34,474 nt of DNA, from assembly GCF_013030945.1 (NCBI RefSeq), contig NZ_JABBXF010000098.1, positions 1 through 34,474 on the forward strand, written 5' to 3'. The notes beneath the pieces were generated by a model, which was not told where the DNA came from, did not search any database, and saw only the letters and a list, made by a program, of their open reading frames with translations. Positions 26,160 to 33,036 of the stretch are shown in pieces. This DNA comes from Streptomyces morookaense (GTDB taxonomy: Bacteria; Actinomycetota; Actinomycetes; Streptomycetales; Streptomycetaceae). The position numbers and the translations under genes were made by a program. Each line of letters opens with the position of its first letter. Position 1 is the stretch's first letter.

Positions 26160-27677
26160 GTGACCCCGCACCCCCTCGCCCTCCGGGCGGACCTCCCGCG
26201 GCGGGCGGCCACGGCAGCCGTCCTGCTGCTGGCCGTCCTGCTCCTGCTGATGGTGGTGCGGCTGCCCTGGTCGGGGGACCTGGGGATGCACGGTGCGGTG
26301 CTGGAGCGGCTGCGCACCGACCTGCTCCATCCCGGCAACCCGCTGGTGGACGCGGACACGCCCAGTCCCTACTACTCGCCGTGGACGGTCCTGCTGGCGC
26401 TGCTGGCCGGCGTGACCGGCTGGAGCACATTCACGGTGCTCCGGCTGGCTGGTCTGGCGGGTCTCCTGATGCTCGGCAGCGGCATCCGTGCGTTCGTCCG
26501 GACGTTCAGCCGTGCACGCACAGCCGTGCCCCTTGCGCTGCTGTGCGTGCTGCTGCTGTACGGGGTGCGGCTGTTCGCGTGGAGCGGGGTGCCGGGGCTC
26601 ACCTCGCTGGCGCTCACGCTTGCCTACCCGAGCACTCTGGCGCTCGGTATGGCGCTGCATCTGTGGGCCCTGTTGCGCAGAGCCGTGGCCCACGCCTGGC
26701 GGCTCCCGGCCTTCGTGGGGCTCGGGCTGCTGCTCGCCGTGGTGCTGCTCGTCCATCCGTTCACCGGGGCCGTCGCCGTGCTGGGCGTAGCGGCCGTGCT
26801 GCTGGGGGCGCGGCCGTGGCCCGGGCGTACGGTCCTGCTGCGGGCGGCAGCCGGGGGCACGGTGGCGGTGGCGGTGCTGCTGCTGTGGCCGTACTACTCC
26901 TTCTTCTCGCTGCTGGGACCGTCCGGACTGGACGCCGTACACCGGCCGCTGTACGACCGGCTGCCGCAGAAGTTCTGCCTGGCGGCCCTGTTGGGCGGGG
27001 CGGCACTGGTGCTGCGTCTGCGGCGCGACCGGCGGGACCCGCTGGTCCTGCTCTGCGCCCTGGGCCTGGCGGTCTTCGCCGCGGGCGGGCTGACCGGGCA
27101 CTACGCCTGGGGGCGCGTCCTCCCCGCCGTCCTGCTGCCCGCCCAGCTCGCCCTCGCCCTGGAGACCGCCCGGGCGGCGGAGGCCGCAGGCCCGCGCCGG
27201 CGCCGGGTCCTCGCCGGGGTCACGGCGGCGGCCCTGCTGGCCGGGGCCTGGACCCAGGCCGGGGTGGTCTCGTACGTGCTGCGCCGCGAGGCCGTCCCGC
27301 CCGTGCTGCGCGGCGCCCCGGCCATCGCGCTGTGGCCGCGGTTCACCTGGGCCGCGCGACGACTGCCCGCGGGGGCGACCGTGCTGACGGACGACTACTA
27401 CGCCCTCCGCGTCCTCCCCGCCTACGGGCCCTACACGGTCGCCCCCGCCTACCCCGATGTGTTCCTCCGCGACGAGAAGCAGCGCCGGGACGCCACCCGG
27501 CGCTACTTCGCCCCTGCCACCTCCCGGGCCGAACGGCTCGGCATCCTCAAGGAGTTCGGCGTGCGTTGGGTGCTGCAGAAGAGCGGCGGCTCGGGCCTGC
27601 CGCAGGACGACCCGGCCCTGCGCACGGCCGCCCGGGGGCCGGGCGGGCTCGCGCTGCTGGAGGTCGTGGCCCGGTGA
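26160..27677 (+). CDS. multi-pass GT-C-type glycosyltransferase (unassigned)
   Basis: The 505-residue membrane protein has about eleven hydrophobic segments. The first extracytoplasmic loop starts WSGDLGMHGAVLERLR, with Asp40 in the place where GT-C enzymes hold their catalytic acidic residue. It continues with DADTPSPYYSPWTVL, and a soluble C-terminal part (from about 395) contains TVLTDDYYALRVLPAY and GVRWVLQKSGGSGL. The build resembles arabinosyl- or mannosyl-transferases that use polyprenyl-phosphate sugars, but I cannot place it in a named family. GTG 26160 lies nine bases after the ppm stop without a clear ribosome site, so translation is probably coupled. The stop overlaps the next start in a GTGA. 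Sugar and acceptor are unknown; the ppm neighbour suggests mannose. Confidence 0.7.
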   Translation: MTPHPLALRADLPRRAATAAVLLLAVLLLLMVVRLPWSGDLGMHGAVLERLRTDLLHPGNPLVDADTPSPYYSPWTVLLALLAGVTGWSTFTVLRLAGLAGLLMLGSGIRAFVRTFSRARTAVPLALLCVLLLYGVRLFAWSGVPGLTSLALTLAYPSTLALGMALHLWALLRRAVAHAWRLPAFVGLGLLLAVVLLVHPFTGAVAVLGVAAVLLGARPWPGRTVLLRAAAGGTVAVAVLLLWPYYSFFSLLGPSGLDAVHRPLYDRLPQKFCLAALLGGAALVLRLRRDRRDPLVLLCALGLAVFAAGGLTGHYAWGRVLPAVLLPAQLALALETARAAEAAGPRRRRVLAGVTAAALLAGAWTQAGVVSYVLRREAVPPVLRGAPAIALWPRFTWAARRLPAGATVLTDDYYALRVLPAYGPYTVAPAYPDVFLRDEKQRRDATRRYFAPATSRAERLGILKEFGVRWVLQKSGGSGLPQDDPALRTAARGPGGLALLEVVAR

Positions 27678-28942
27678 GCGCGCCCGCAGCCGCCCAGGAT
27701 CCCGTCGCCCCGCCGCCGGAGGCCGGTGCCGTCACCGCGTCCGGTGACGACTTCTCCCGCTGGCTGCGGGCCCGGACGTCGCGTCCGGTCTCCGTCGCCG
27801 CGGCGCTGCTGCTCGCGCTGAGCACGGTACGGGCGTACGCGAAGGAGGCCATCGGCATCGACAACGACGTGGTGGTGCGCGCCGCCCGGACCCTGCTGGA
27901 CGGCGGCTCGCCCTACGCGGACCGGCGGTTCCTGTACCTGCCGGGGGCCGCCTTCGCGGCGCTGCCGGAGACGCTGCTGGGCGAGCGCCTGCTGTTCTAT
28001 GCGGTGCCGGCCGTGACCGGGCTGTTCGTCGCGCTGTCCCTGATGCCGGCGCTGGCCCTCTTCGACGTCCGGGCGGACAGCCGGCTGGCGGCCGCGCTGG
28101 CGGCCGGGACCGCGCTGTTCCTGCCGTTCCACAGCATCGTCTCGCTCGGCAACTGGACGGTCGTCTCCGTGGCGGCCTTTCCCCTGGCCCTGCTGCTGGC
28201 GCGGCGCGGGCGGTGGGAGGCGGCGGCGGGGGTCGTGGGCGCGTCCATCGCGCTGAAGCCCATGCTCGTGCCCGTGCTGCTGCTGTTCGTCCTCGCCCGG
28301 AAGTGGCGGGCGCTGATCTGGGCGGTGACGCTGCCGGCCTCCGTGTCCCTGGTCGCGGCCGTTGCGATGCCGCGCCCGGAGCTGTTCTTCACCCGGACGC
28401 TGCCGTTCCTGCTGCACGGCCAGGACGCCTACGCGCGGCCCTTCGACGCGTCGTGGCCCGCGGTGCTGGAGCGGGTGGGCATGCCGCACCCGGTGGCGCT
28501 GGGGCTCGCGGTGGTGGTGGCGCTGGTGGTTCTCTGGTGTGCCGCGGTGCGCTGGAGGTGCGGGGGAGCGGAGGGGCTGCGGCTGGTGGAGACGGCGTCG
28601 CTGCTGATGCTGGCGGCGTTCCTCGGCTCGCGGCCGTCCTTTCTCAACTATGCGCTGGTGGTGGTGCCTTCGCTGGCGGCGTCGGTGGTGGTGCGCACGG
28701 CGGCGGTGCGGTCGGTGTGGTTCTGGATGGTGCTGGTGCCGCAGCTGGGCGGGGTGCCGTGGCCCGGGGTCGAGAGCGCGCGGCGGCATGCCTTCAAGGA
28801 CATCGTCATGTACACGGGAATGGCGGCGGTGCTGGGGCTGTCGGCCTGCCGGGTGTGGAGCCGGAGAAGGGGGTTGATTACTGTCGGTGATGGAGATTAC
28901 TCTCTGTGTAGTGCCCCCGGTAGGCAACCGCCCGCGAAGTGA
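27674..28942 (+). CDS. GT87-family (DUF2029) membrane glycosyltransferase
   Basis: The 422-residue membrane protein has about nine helices. After a Pro/Ala-rich cytoplasmic start and TM1, KEAIGIDNDVVVRAARTLLDGGSPYADRRFLYLPGA gives the family's loop with Asp63/Asp65. GT87 proteins include polyprenyl-phosphomannose-dependent alpha-mannosyltransferases such as mycobacterial PimE. SIALKPMLVPVLLLFVL and SRPSFLNYALVVVPSL are other GT87-like segments. It likely adds mannose on the outer side of the membrane. GTG 27674 overlaps the preceding stop (GTGA). The last ~25 codons (from about 28866) are less GC-rich than the rest and contain a candidate promoter, so the C-terminal tail may be under constraint other than protein function. 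Confidence 0.8.
   Translation: MSAPAAAQDPVAPPPEAGAVTASGDDFSRWLRARTSRPVSVAAALLLALSTVRAYAKEAIGIDNDVVVRAARTLLDGGSPYADRRFLYLPGAAFAALPETLLGERLLFYAVPAVTGLFVALSLMPALALFDVRADSRLAAALAAGTALFLPFHSIVSLGNWTVVSVAAFPLALLLARRGRWEAAAGVVGASIALKPMLVPVLLLFVLARKWRALIWAVTLPASVSLVAAVAMPRPELFFTRTLPFLLHGQDAYARPFDASWPAVLERVGMPHPVALGLAVVVALVVLWCAAVRWRCGGAEGLRLVETASLLMLAAFLGSRPSFLNYALVVVPSLAASVVVRTAAVRSVWFWMVLVPQLGGVPWPGVESARRHAFKDIVMYTGMAAVLGLSACRVWSRRRGLITVGDGDYSLCSAPGRQPPAK
28874..28903 (+). promoter_or_regulatory. candidate internal promoter for the GT2-TagF gene
   Basis: TTGATT (28874-28879) and TACTCT (28898-28903) lie 18 bases apart, a fair match to the housekeeping TTGAC-18-TANNNT pattern, inside the 3' end of the GT87 gene. 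GATTACT occurs twice here (28876-28882 and 28895-28901). Transcription would begin about 40 bases before GTG 28951. Confidence 0.5.
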
Positions 28943-28950
28943 GGTGAATT

Positions 28951-31761
28951 GTGGCTATCGCACGCCCCGAACGGCCCCGGTCCCGCCCCGATGTCAGCGT
29001 GATCGTGATCGTCCACAACGACGCCCGGCGGCTGCCCCGCGCCGTGCGCTCCGTCCTCGGGCAGTCGCTGCACAATCTCGAAGTGATCGTCGTCGACGAC
29101 TGCTCCACCGACGGCACCCCCGCCGCCGCCCGCGCCCTGGCGCAGGCCGACCCGCGGGTCCGCCTCCTGCGCCTGCCCGTCAACAGCGGCGGCTGCGGCA
29201 CCCCGCGCAACGCGGGCATCGACGCCGCCCGGGCGGCCCACGTGATGTTCCTCGACAGCGACGACGAACTCCCGTACCACGCCTGCAAGTCCCTGCTGCT
29301 GACGGCCGAGGAGACAGGCGCGGACTTCGTCACCGGCGAAGTCACCCGCTACGCCGAGGAGTCCGGCACCGAGGGCCTCTGGTACCCCGAGCTCTTCGCG
29401 GACGTCCGCCTCGTCGAGGGCATCCGCGCCGCCCCCGAGTACTTCCTCGACACCCTCTCCACCAACAAGCTCTACCGCGCGGACTTCCTCGCCCGCCACG
29501 GCCTGCGCTTCCCCGAAGGCCTGCACTACGAGGACGGGCTGTTCACCGCCCAGGCCTTCACCCTCGCCCGCACCTTCGCCGTCGTTCCCTGGCCCGTCTA
29601 CACCTGGCGCCTCGCCGCCGGGCAGGACGCGCCGTCCATCTCCTCCAGCCGCCACAGCCTCCGCAACGCGACGGACCGCGTGACGGTGGCCCGCCTGGCG
29701 GACGCCTTCCTGGAGGAGACCGGCAACGCGGACCTCCGTCCGGCCAAGGACACCAAGTTCCTCCGCCACGACCTGCGCCTCTACCTCGGCGACCTGCCGT
29801 TCCGCGACGACGAGTGGATCGCGGGGTTCGCCGCGGCGGTCGCCCCCTGCCTGGACGGCATCGACGCCGCGGCACACGCCGCGATCCCGCGCGAACAGCA
29901 GATCTGCCAACACCTGCTGCGCACGGGGAGATTCGCCGAGGCCGCCGAATGCGCCCGCACGCTCGACCGCCCCCGCATCGCCCCCCGTCATGTCGTACGG
30001 GACGACAGCGGCCGGACGTACTGGGGCTCCGCCCTCCCCGGCGACGAGGCGGTCGCCGCGGCCCTCGACATCACCGACTGGCGCCTGGACGAACAGCCCT
30101 TCGCCACCGTCCCGTTGCGGCACGAGGCGGAGCGGCTCGGCCTCCGCGGCCCGGTCCTGCGGATCGTGCTGAGGACGTACGACCCCGGGCGGCTGCTCGA
30201 CGGGCCCGTGCCCGTCGGCGCGGCACTCAGCCTCACCACCACCGCCGGGCCGCTCGTGGTGCCGTTCCGCTACGCACCTCCCGACGGCGACGGAGCAGTC
30301 CGCACCGCGGAGTTCGACGTCGACCTGCGGCGCGTGCCGCTCGGCCTCAAGGGGTTCCGGGGGCGGCGCCACCCCGTCGTCGCCCTCGGCAGAATGGGCC
30401 TCACCCGCACCGACTCGGTCCTCGCCCCCGCCGGAGCGGCCCCGCTGCAGGCCGCGCTGAGCCGCCACACGGTGCGCGTCGGCTGCGAGCAGCGAGGAGC
30501 CGGACGGCTCCAGGTGGCCTGGGAACGGACGGGCGCACTCGCCCGCGCCGAGGCGGCCGCACCCCGGCTGGGCCCCGTGCAGCACCGCATCCGCAGACTC
30601 GCCCGCCGGGTCACCGGCACCCGCGCCAAACAGCTCGCCCACCACGAGCTGTGCCGGCTCCCCGTCGACGACGGCCTGGCCGTCTTCGAGGCCCTGGAGG
30701 GCCGCGGCTACGCCGACAGCCCCCGCTACATCCACGAGGAACTCCGGCGCCGCGGGCTCCCGTTGCGCATCGTCTGGTCGTACACCGGCAGCCGTGCCTC
30801 CTACCCCCCGGACGTCGAGCTGGTCAGACGCGGCAGCTGGGAGTATCTGCGGGCGGTCGCCCGCGCCCGCTACTGGGTCGACTCGCACGGCTTCCCCCGG
30901 CCGTTCGCCAAACGGCCCGGCACCCGCTACCTGCAGACCTGGCACGGCCAGGCGTTCAAGCACATGGGCTTCGACGTCCCCGAACTGCGCCTCGCCGGCG
31001 CCGCGCGGCAACAGCAGCACCGCGCCATGGTGGCCCGCTGGGACGCCCTGATCCGCCCCAGCGAGGAGTTCGAGCACACCTTCGTCCGGGCCAACGAATA
31101 CACCGGCCGCCTCCTGCACACCGGCCTGCCCCGCAACGACGTCCTCGTCCGCTGGAACGACCCCGCCCAGCGCGACCGGGCCGCCGCCACCCGGGAGCGC
31201 CTCCAGATCCCCGACGGGCGCCGCGTGCTCCTCTACGCCCCCACCTTCCGCGACGGGGCGCGCGACAGCGGCGCGTCGCTCCGCGTCGACCTGGCCGGGC
31301 TGGTACGGGCGGTGGGCGAGGAGTGGACGATCGTCGTCCGGCCGCACTACTACGAGCGGTACACCGTGCCGCGCGAACTGGGGCACGCGCTGCGCGACGG
31401 ACGGGAGTTCACCGACCTCAACGACCTGCTCCTCGCCTCGGACGCGCTGCTCACGGACTACTCGTCGGTGATGTTCGACTACGCCAACCTCGGCCGCCCC
31501 ATCCTGCTCTACGCCGACGACTACGAGCAGTACCGGACGGCCGTGCGCGGCACGTACTACGACCTGCGGGAGATCGCCCCGGGGCCGATGCTCACCCGGA
31601 CCGGCGAACTGGTCGACGCACTGCGGGACCTGGGGGCGGTCGAGGAGGAATGGGTCGGGGCGTACGCCCGGTTCCAGGCCCGGTTCAACCCGCTGGAGAC
31701 GGGGCGCGCGAGCAAGGACGTGGTGGACCAGTTCTTCTTCGAGGAAGGTGCGCCGTGTTGA
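28951..31761 (+). CDS. fusion of GT2 glycosyltransferase and TagF-like polyol-phosphate transferase
   Basis: The 936-residue protein has two enzyme parts. The N-terminal GT2 domain (about 1-220) shows VSVIVIVHNDARRLPRAV, VVDDCSTDGT (Asp49/50), NSGGCGTPRNAGI and FLDSDDELP (Asp102/104). A middle region (about 330-560) has no recognised motif. The C-terminal domain (about 560-930) resembles CDP-glycerol glycerophosphotransferases, with QTWHGQAFKHMG (His665), RPHYYERY (His799) and LTDYSSVMFDYANLGRP (Asp836, Ser838/839, Asp843). The two histidines are the pair needed in TagF. It probably both glycosylates and polymerises a teichoic-acid-like chain in the cytoplasm, but donors are unknown: no tagD- or tarI-type CDP-polyol synthesis gene is here. 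GTG 28951 follows GAGGTG. The next gene overlaps by seven bases. Confidence 0.85.
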   Translation: MAIARPERPRSRPDVSVIVIVHNDARRLPRAVRSVLGQSLHNLEVIVVDDCSTDGTPAAARALAQADPRVRLLRLPVNSGGCGTPRNAGIDAARAAHVMFLDSDDELPYHACKSLLLTAEETGADFVTGEVTRYAEESGTEGLWYPELFADVRLVEGIRAAPEYFLDTLSTNKLYRADFLARHGLRFPEGLHYEDGLFTAQAFTLARTFAVVPWPVYTWRLAAGQDAPSISSSRHSLRNATDRVTVARLADAFLEETGNADLRPAKDTKFLRHDLRLYLGDLPFRDDEWIAGFAAAVAPCLDGIDAAAHAAIPREQQICQHLLRTGRFAEAAECARTLDRPRIAPRHVVRDDSGRTYWGSALPGDEAVAAALDITDWRLDEQPFATVPLRHEAERLGLRGPVLRIVLRTYDPGRLLDGPVPVGAALSLTTTAGPLVVPFRYAPPDGDGAVRTAEFDVDLRRVPLGLKGFRGRRHPVVALGRMGLTRTDSVLAPAGAAPLQAALSRHTVRVGCEQRGAGRLQVAWERTGALARAEAAAPRLGPVQHRIRRLARRVTGTRAKQLAHHELCRLPVDDGLAVFEALEGRGYADSPRYIHEELRRRGLPLRIVWSYTGSRASYPPDVELVRRGSWEYLRAVARARYWVDSHGFPRPFAKRPGTRYLQTWHGQAFKHMGFDVPELRLAGAARQQQHRAMVARWDALIRPSEEFEHTFVRANEYTGRLLHTGLPRNDVLVRWNDPAQRDRAAATRERLQIPDGRRVLLYAPTFRDGARDSGASLRVDLAGLVRAVGEEWTIVVRPHYYERYTVPRELGHALRDGREFTDLNDLLLASDALLTDYSSVMFDYANLGRPILLYADDYEQYRTAVRGTYYDLREIAPGPMLTRTGELVDALRDLGAVEEEWVGAYARFQARFNPLETGRASKDVVDQFFFEEGAPC

Positions 31762-32918
31762 ACCCCGCGCCGAATCTCTTCCTCGTCGGCATCGACGTCG
31801 ACTCCATGGGCGGCTCGCAGCGGGTGCTGCACACGCTCGCGCAGGGCTTCGCCGGGCGGGGCCACCGGGTGGAGCTGATCGGCATCCGGCCCAGCCCGGA
31901 GCCGCACGCGTACCATGCCGACCCCGGTTACCGGCACACCACGCTGTACCGGTCCCCGGCGCCGCCCGCCTGGCAGGCCGGTTCGCTCGCCGAGCGGTTC
32001 AGCCCGGCGCGGCTGCGGGCGGCGCGGGCCGCCCGGGCGGAGCGCGACCGGGCGCGGGAGCGGCTGGCCCGGCGGTTCGCCCGGGCGCCGGAGGGGTACG
32101 TCGTCATCGGCTCGCCGTGGGCGGCGGTGTGGCTGGAGGGGGTGCCGCGGCCGCCCGGGCTGAAGCGGATCGGGCAGTACCACGAGTCGTACGCCCAGGC
32201 GTGTCACACGCCCAACCTGCAGCTGATCCTGAAGCATTACCCCGCCCTGGAGAAGGCGCTCTTCCTGAGCGAGGCGGACGCGGCGGAGTTCCGCCGGAGG
32301 CGGCTGCCGAATGCGGGGGTGATGCCGAATCCACTGCCGTTCGAGCCGGGCGGGGCCGCGCCGCTGGACACACGGCGCGTGGGTGCCGTCGGGCGGCTCG
32401 ATCCCGTCAAGCGGCTGGACCGACTGATCGAGGCCTTTGCGGCTGCGGTCGCGCCGCCGGCCGCCGAACTGCCGGGCTGGGAGCTGCACTTCTTCGGTGA
32501 CGGTCCGGAGGAGCCGGGGCTGCGGGCGCTGACCGCGCGTCTGGGTGTCGCGGACCGGGTCCGTTTCCGCGGCACGGTGGGAGACATGGCCGCGGCCTAC
32601 CGGGAGCTGTCGCTCGTGGCCCTGACGAGCGAGCGCGAGGGCCGGCCGATGGTGCTGGCGGAGGCGGCTGCCGCCGGGGTGCCGTGCGTGAGTTTCGATC
32701 TGGCGGGCGGGGTGCGGGAGTTGGTGGTGCCGGGGCGGACGGGGGAGCTGGTGCCGCCGGGGGATACGGAGGCGTTTGCGCGGGCGTTGCGCCGACTGAT
32801 GTCGGATACGGGGCTGCGGGTGCGGTACGGGCAGGCGGCCCGGGCCCATGTGGCGCCGTTGCGCCTGGGGGCGGTGCTGGACCGGTGGGAGGGGTTGTTC
32901 GATGAGATTCGGCGCTGA
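31755..32918 (+). CDS. GT4-family glycosyltransferase
   Basis: The 387-residue cytosolic GT-B fold enzyme has an N-terminal domain with DVDSMGGSQRVLHTLAQGFAGRG, whose Gly-Gly-Ser loop is typical of retaining GT4 enzymes. The C-terminal nucleotide-sugar domain contains VGAVGRLDPVKRLDRLIEAF, HFFGDGPEEPGLRAL, and SEREGRPMVLAEAAAAGVP with the E-x7-E pair Glu295/Glu303. It transfers a sugar from a nucleotide donor with retention; an Arg-rich helix around residues 80-110 may contact the membrane. GTG 31755 overlaps the GT2-TagF stop by seven bases, so the two are probably made together and act on one glycan. The GT4 class includes poly(glycerol-phosphate) glucosyltransferases of teichoic acids, which would fit, but the sugar cannot be read from sequence. 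Confidence 0.85.
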   Translation: MLNPAPNLFLVGIDVDSMGGSQRVLHTLAQGFAGRGHRVELIGIRPSPEPHAYHADPGYRHTTLYRSPAPPAWQAGSLAERFSPARLRAARAARAERDRARERLARRFARAPEGYVVIGSPWAAVWLEGVPRPPGLKRIGQYHESYAQACHTPNLQLILKHYPALEKALFLSEADAAEFRRRRLPNAGVMPNPLPFEPGGAAPLDTRRVGAVGRLDPVKRLDRLIEAFAAAVAPPAAELPGWELHFFGDGPEEPGLRALTARLGVADRVRFRGTVGDMAAAYRELSLVALTSEREGRPMVLAEAAAAGVPCVSFDLAGGVRELVVPGRTGELVPPGDTEAFARALRRLMSDTGLRVRYGQAARAHVAPLRLGAVLDRWEGLFDEIRR

Positions 32919-32945
32919 GCCGGTCGTTTGGCGGGCGGTTCTTCC

Positions 32946-32975
32946 GGTGCGGGTTCGTTTGGTGCGGGTTCGTTG
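32946..32975 (+). repeat. two-copy 15-base tandem repeat
   Basis: GGTGCGGGTTCGTTT is followed immediately by GGTGCGGGTTCGTTG (14 of 15 bases identical), 27 bases after the GT4 stop codon, between convergent genes. It probably arose by slippage; no function is visible. Confidence 0.75.
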
Positions 32976-32992
32976 CGGCCGGTCGCGCCCAC

Positions 32993-33035
32993 GCGGCGGA
33001 GCCGCATATGTGACCGTCCCGTGCCCCTTCGGGGC
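32993..33035. terminator. two short hairpins between convergent GT4 and GT2 genes
   Basis: GCGGC-GGA-GCCGC (32993-33005) and GCCCC-TTC-GGGGC (33023-33035) are compact five-base stems with three-base loops. They lie between the GT4 stop (32918) and the convergent GT2 stop (33037). Together they could end both transcripts, though each is weak. Confidence 0.4.
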
Positions 33036-33036
33036 G

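Noticed and set aside
25376..27673. Upstream extension of the GT87 frame through ppm and the GT-C gene
   Set aside because: The sequence before GTG 27674 is Ala/Arg/Gly-rich shadow translation; GT87 homology begins only after that GTG.
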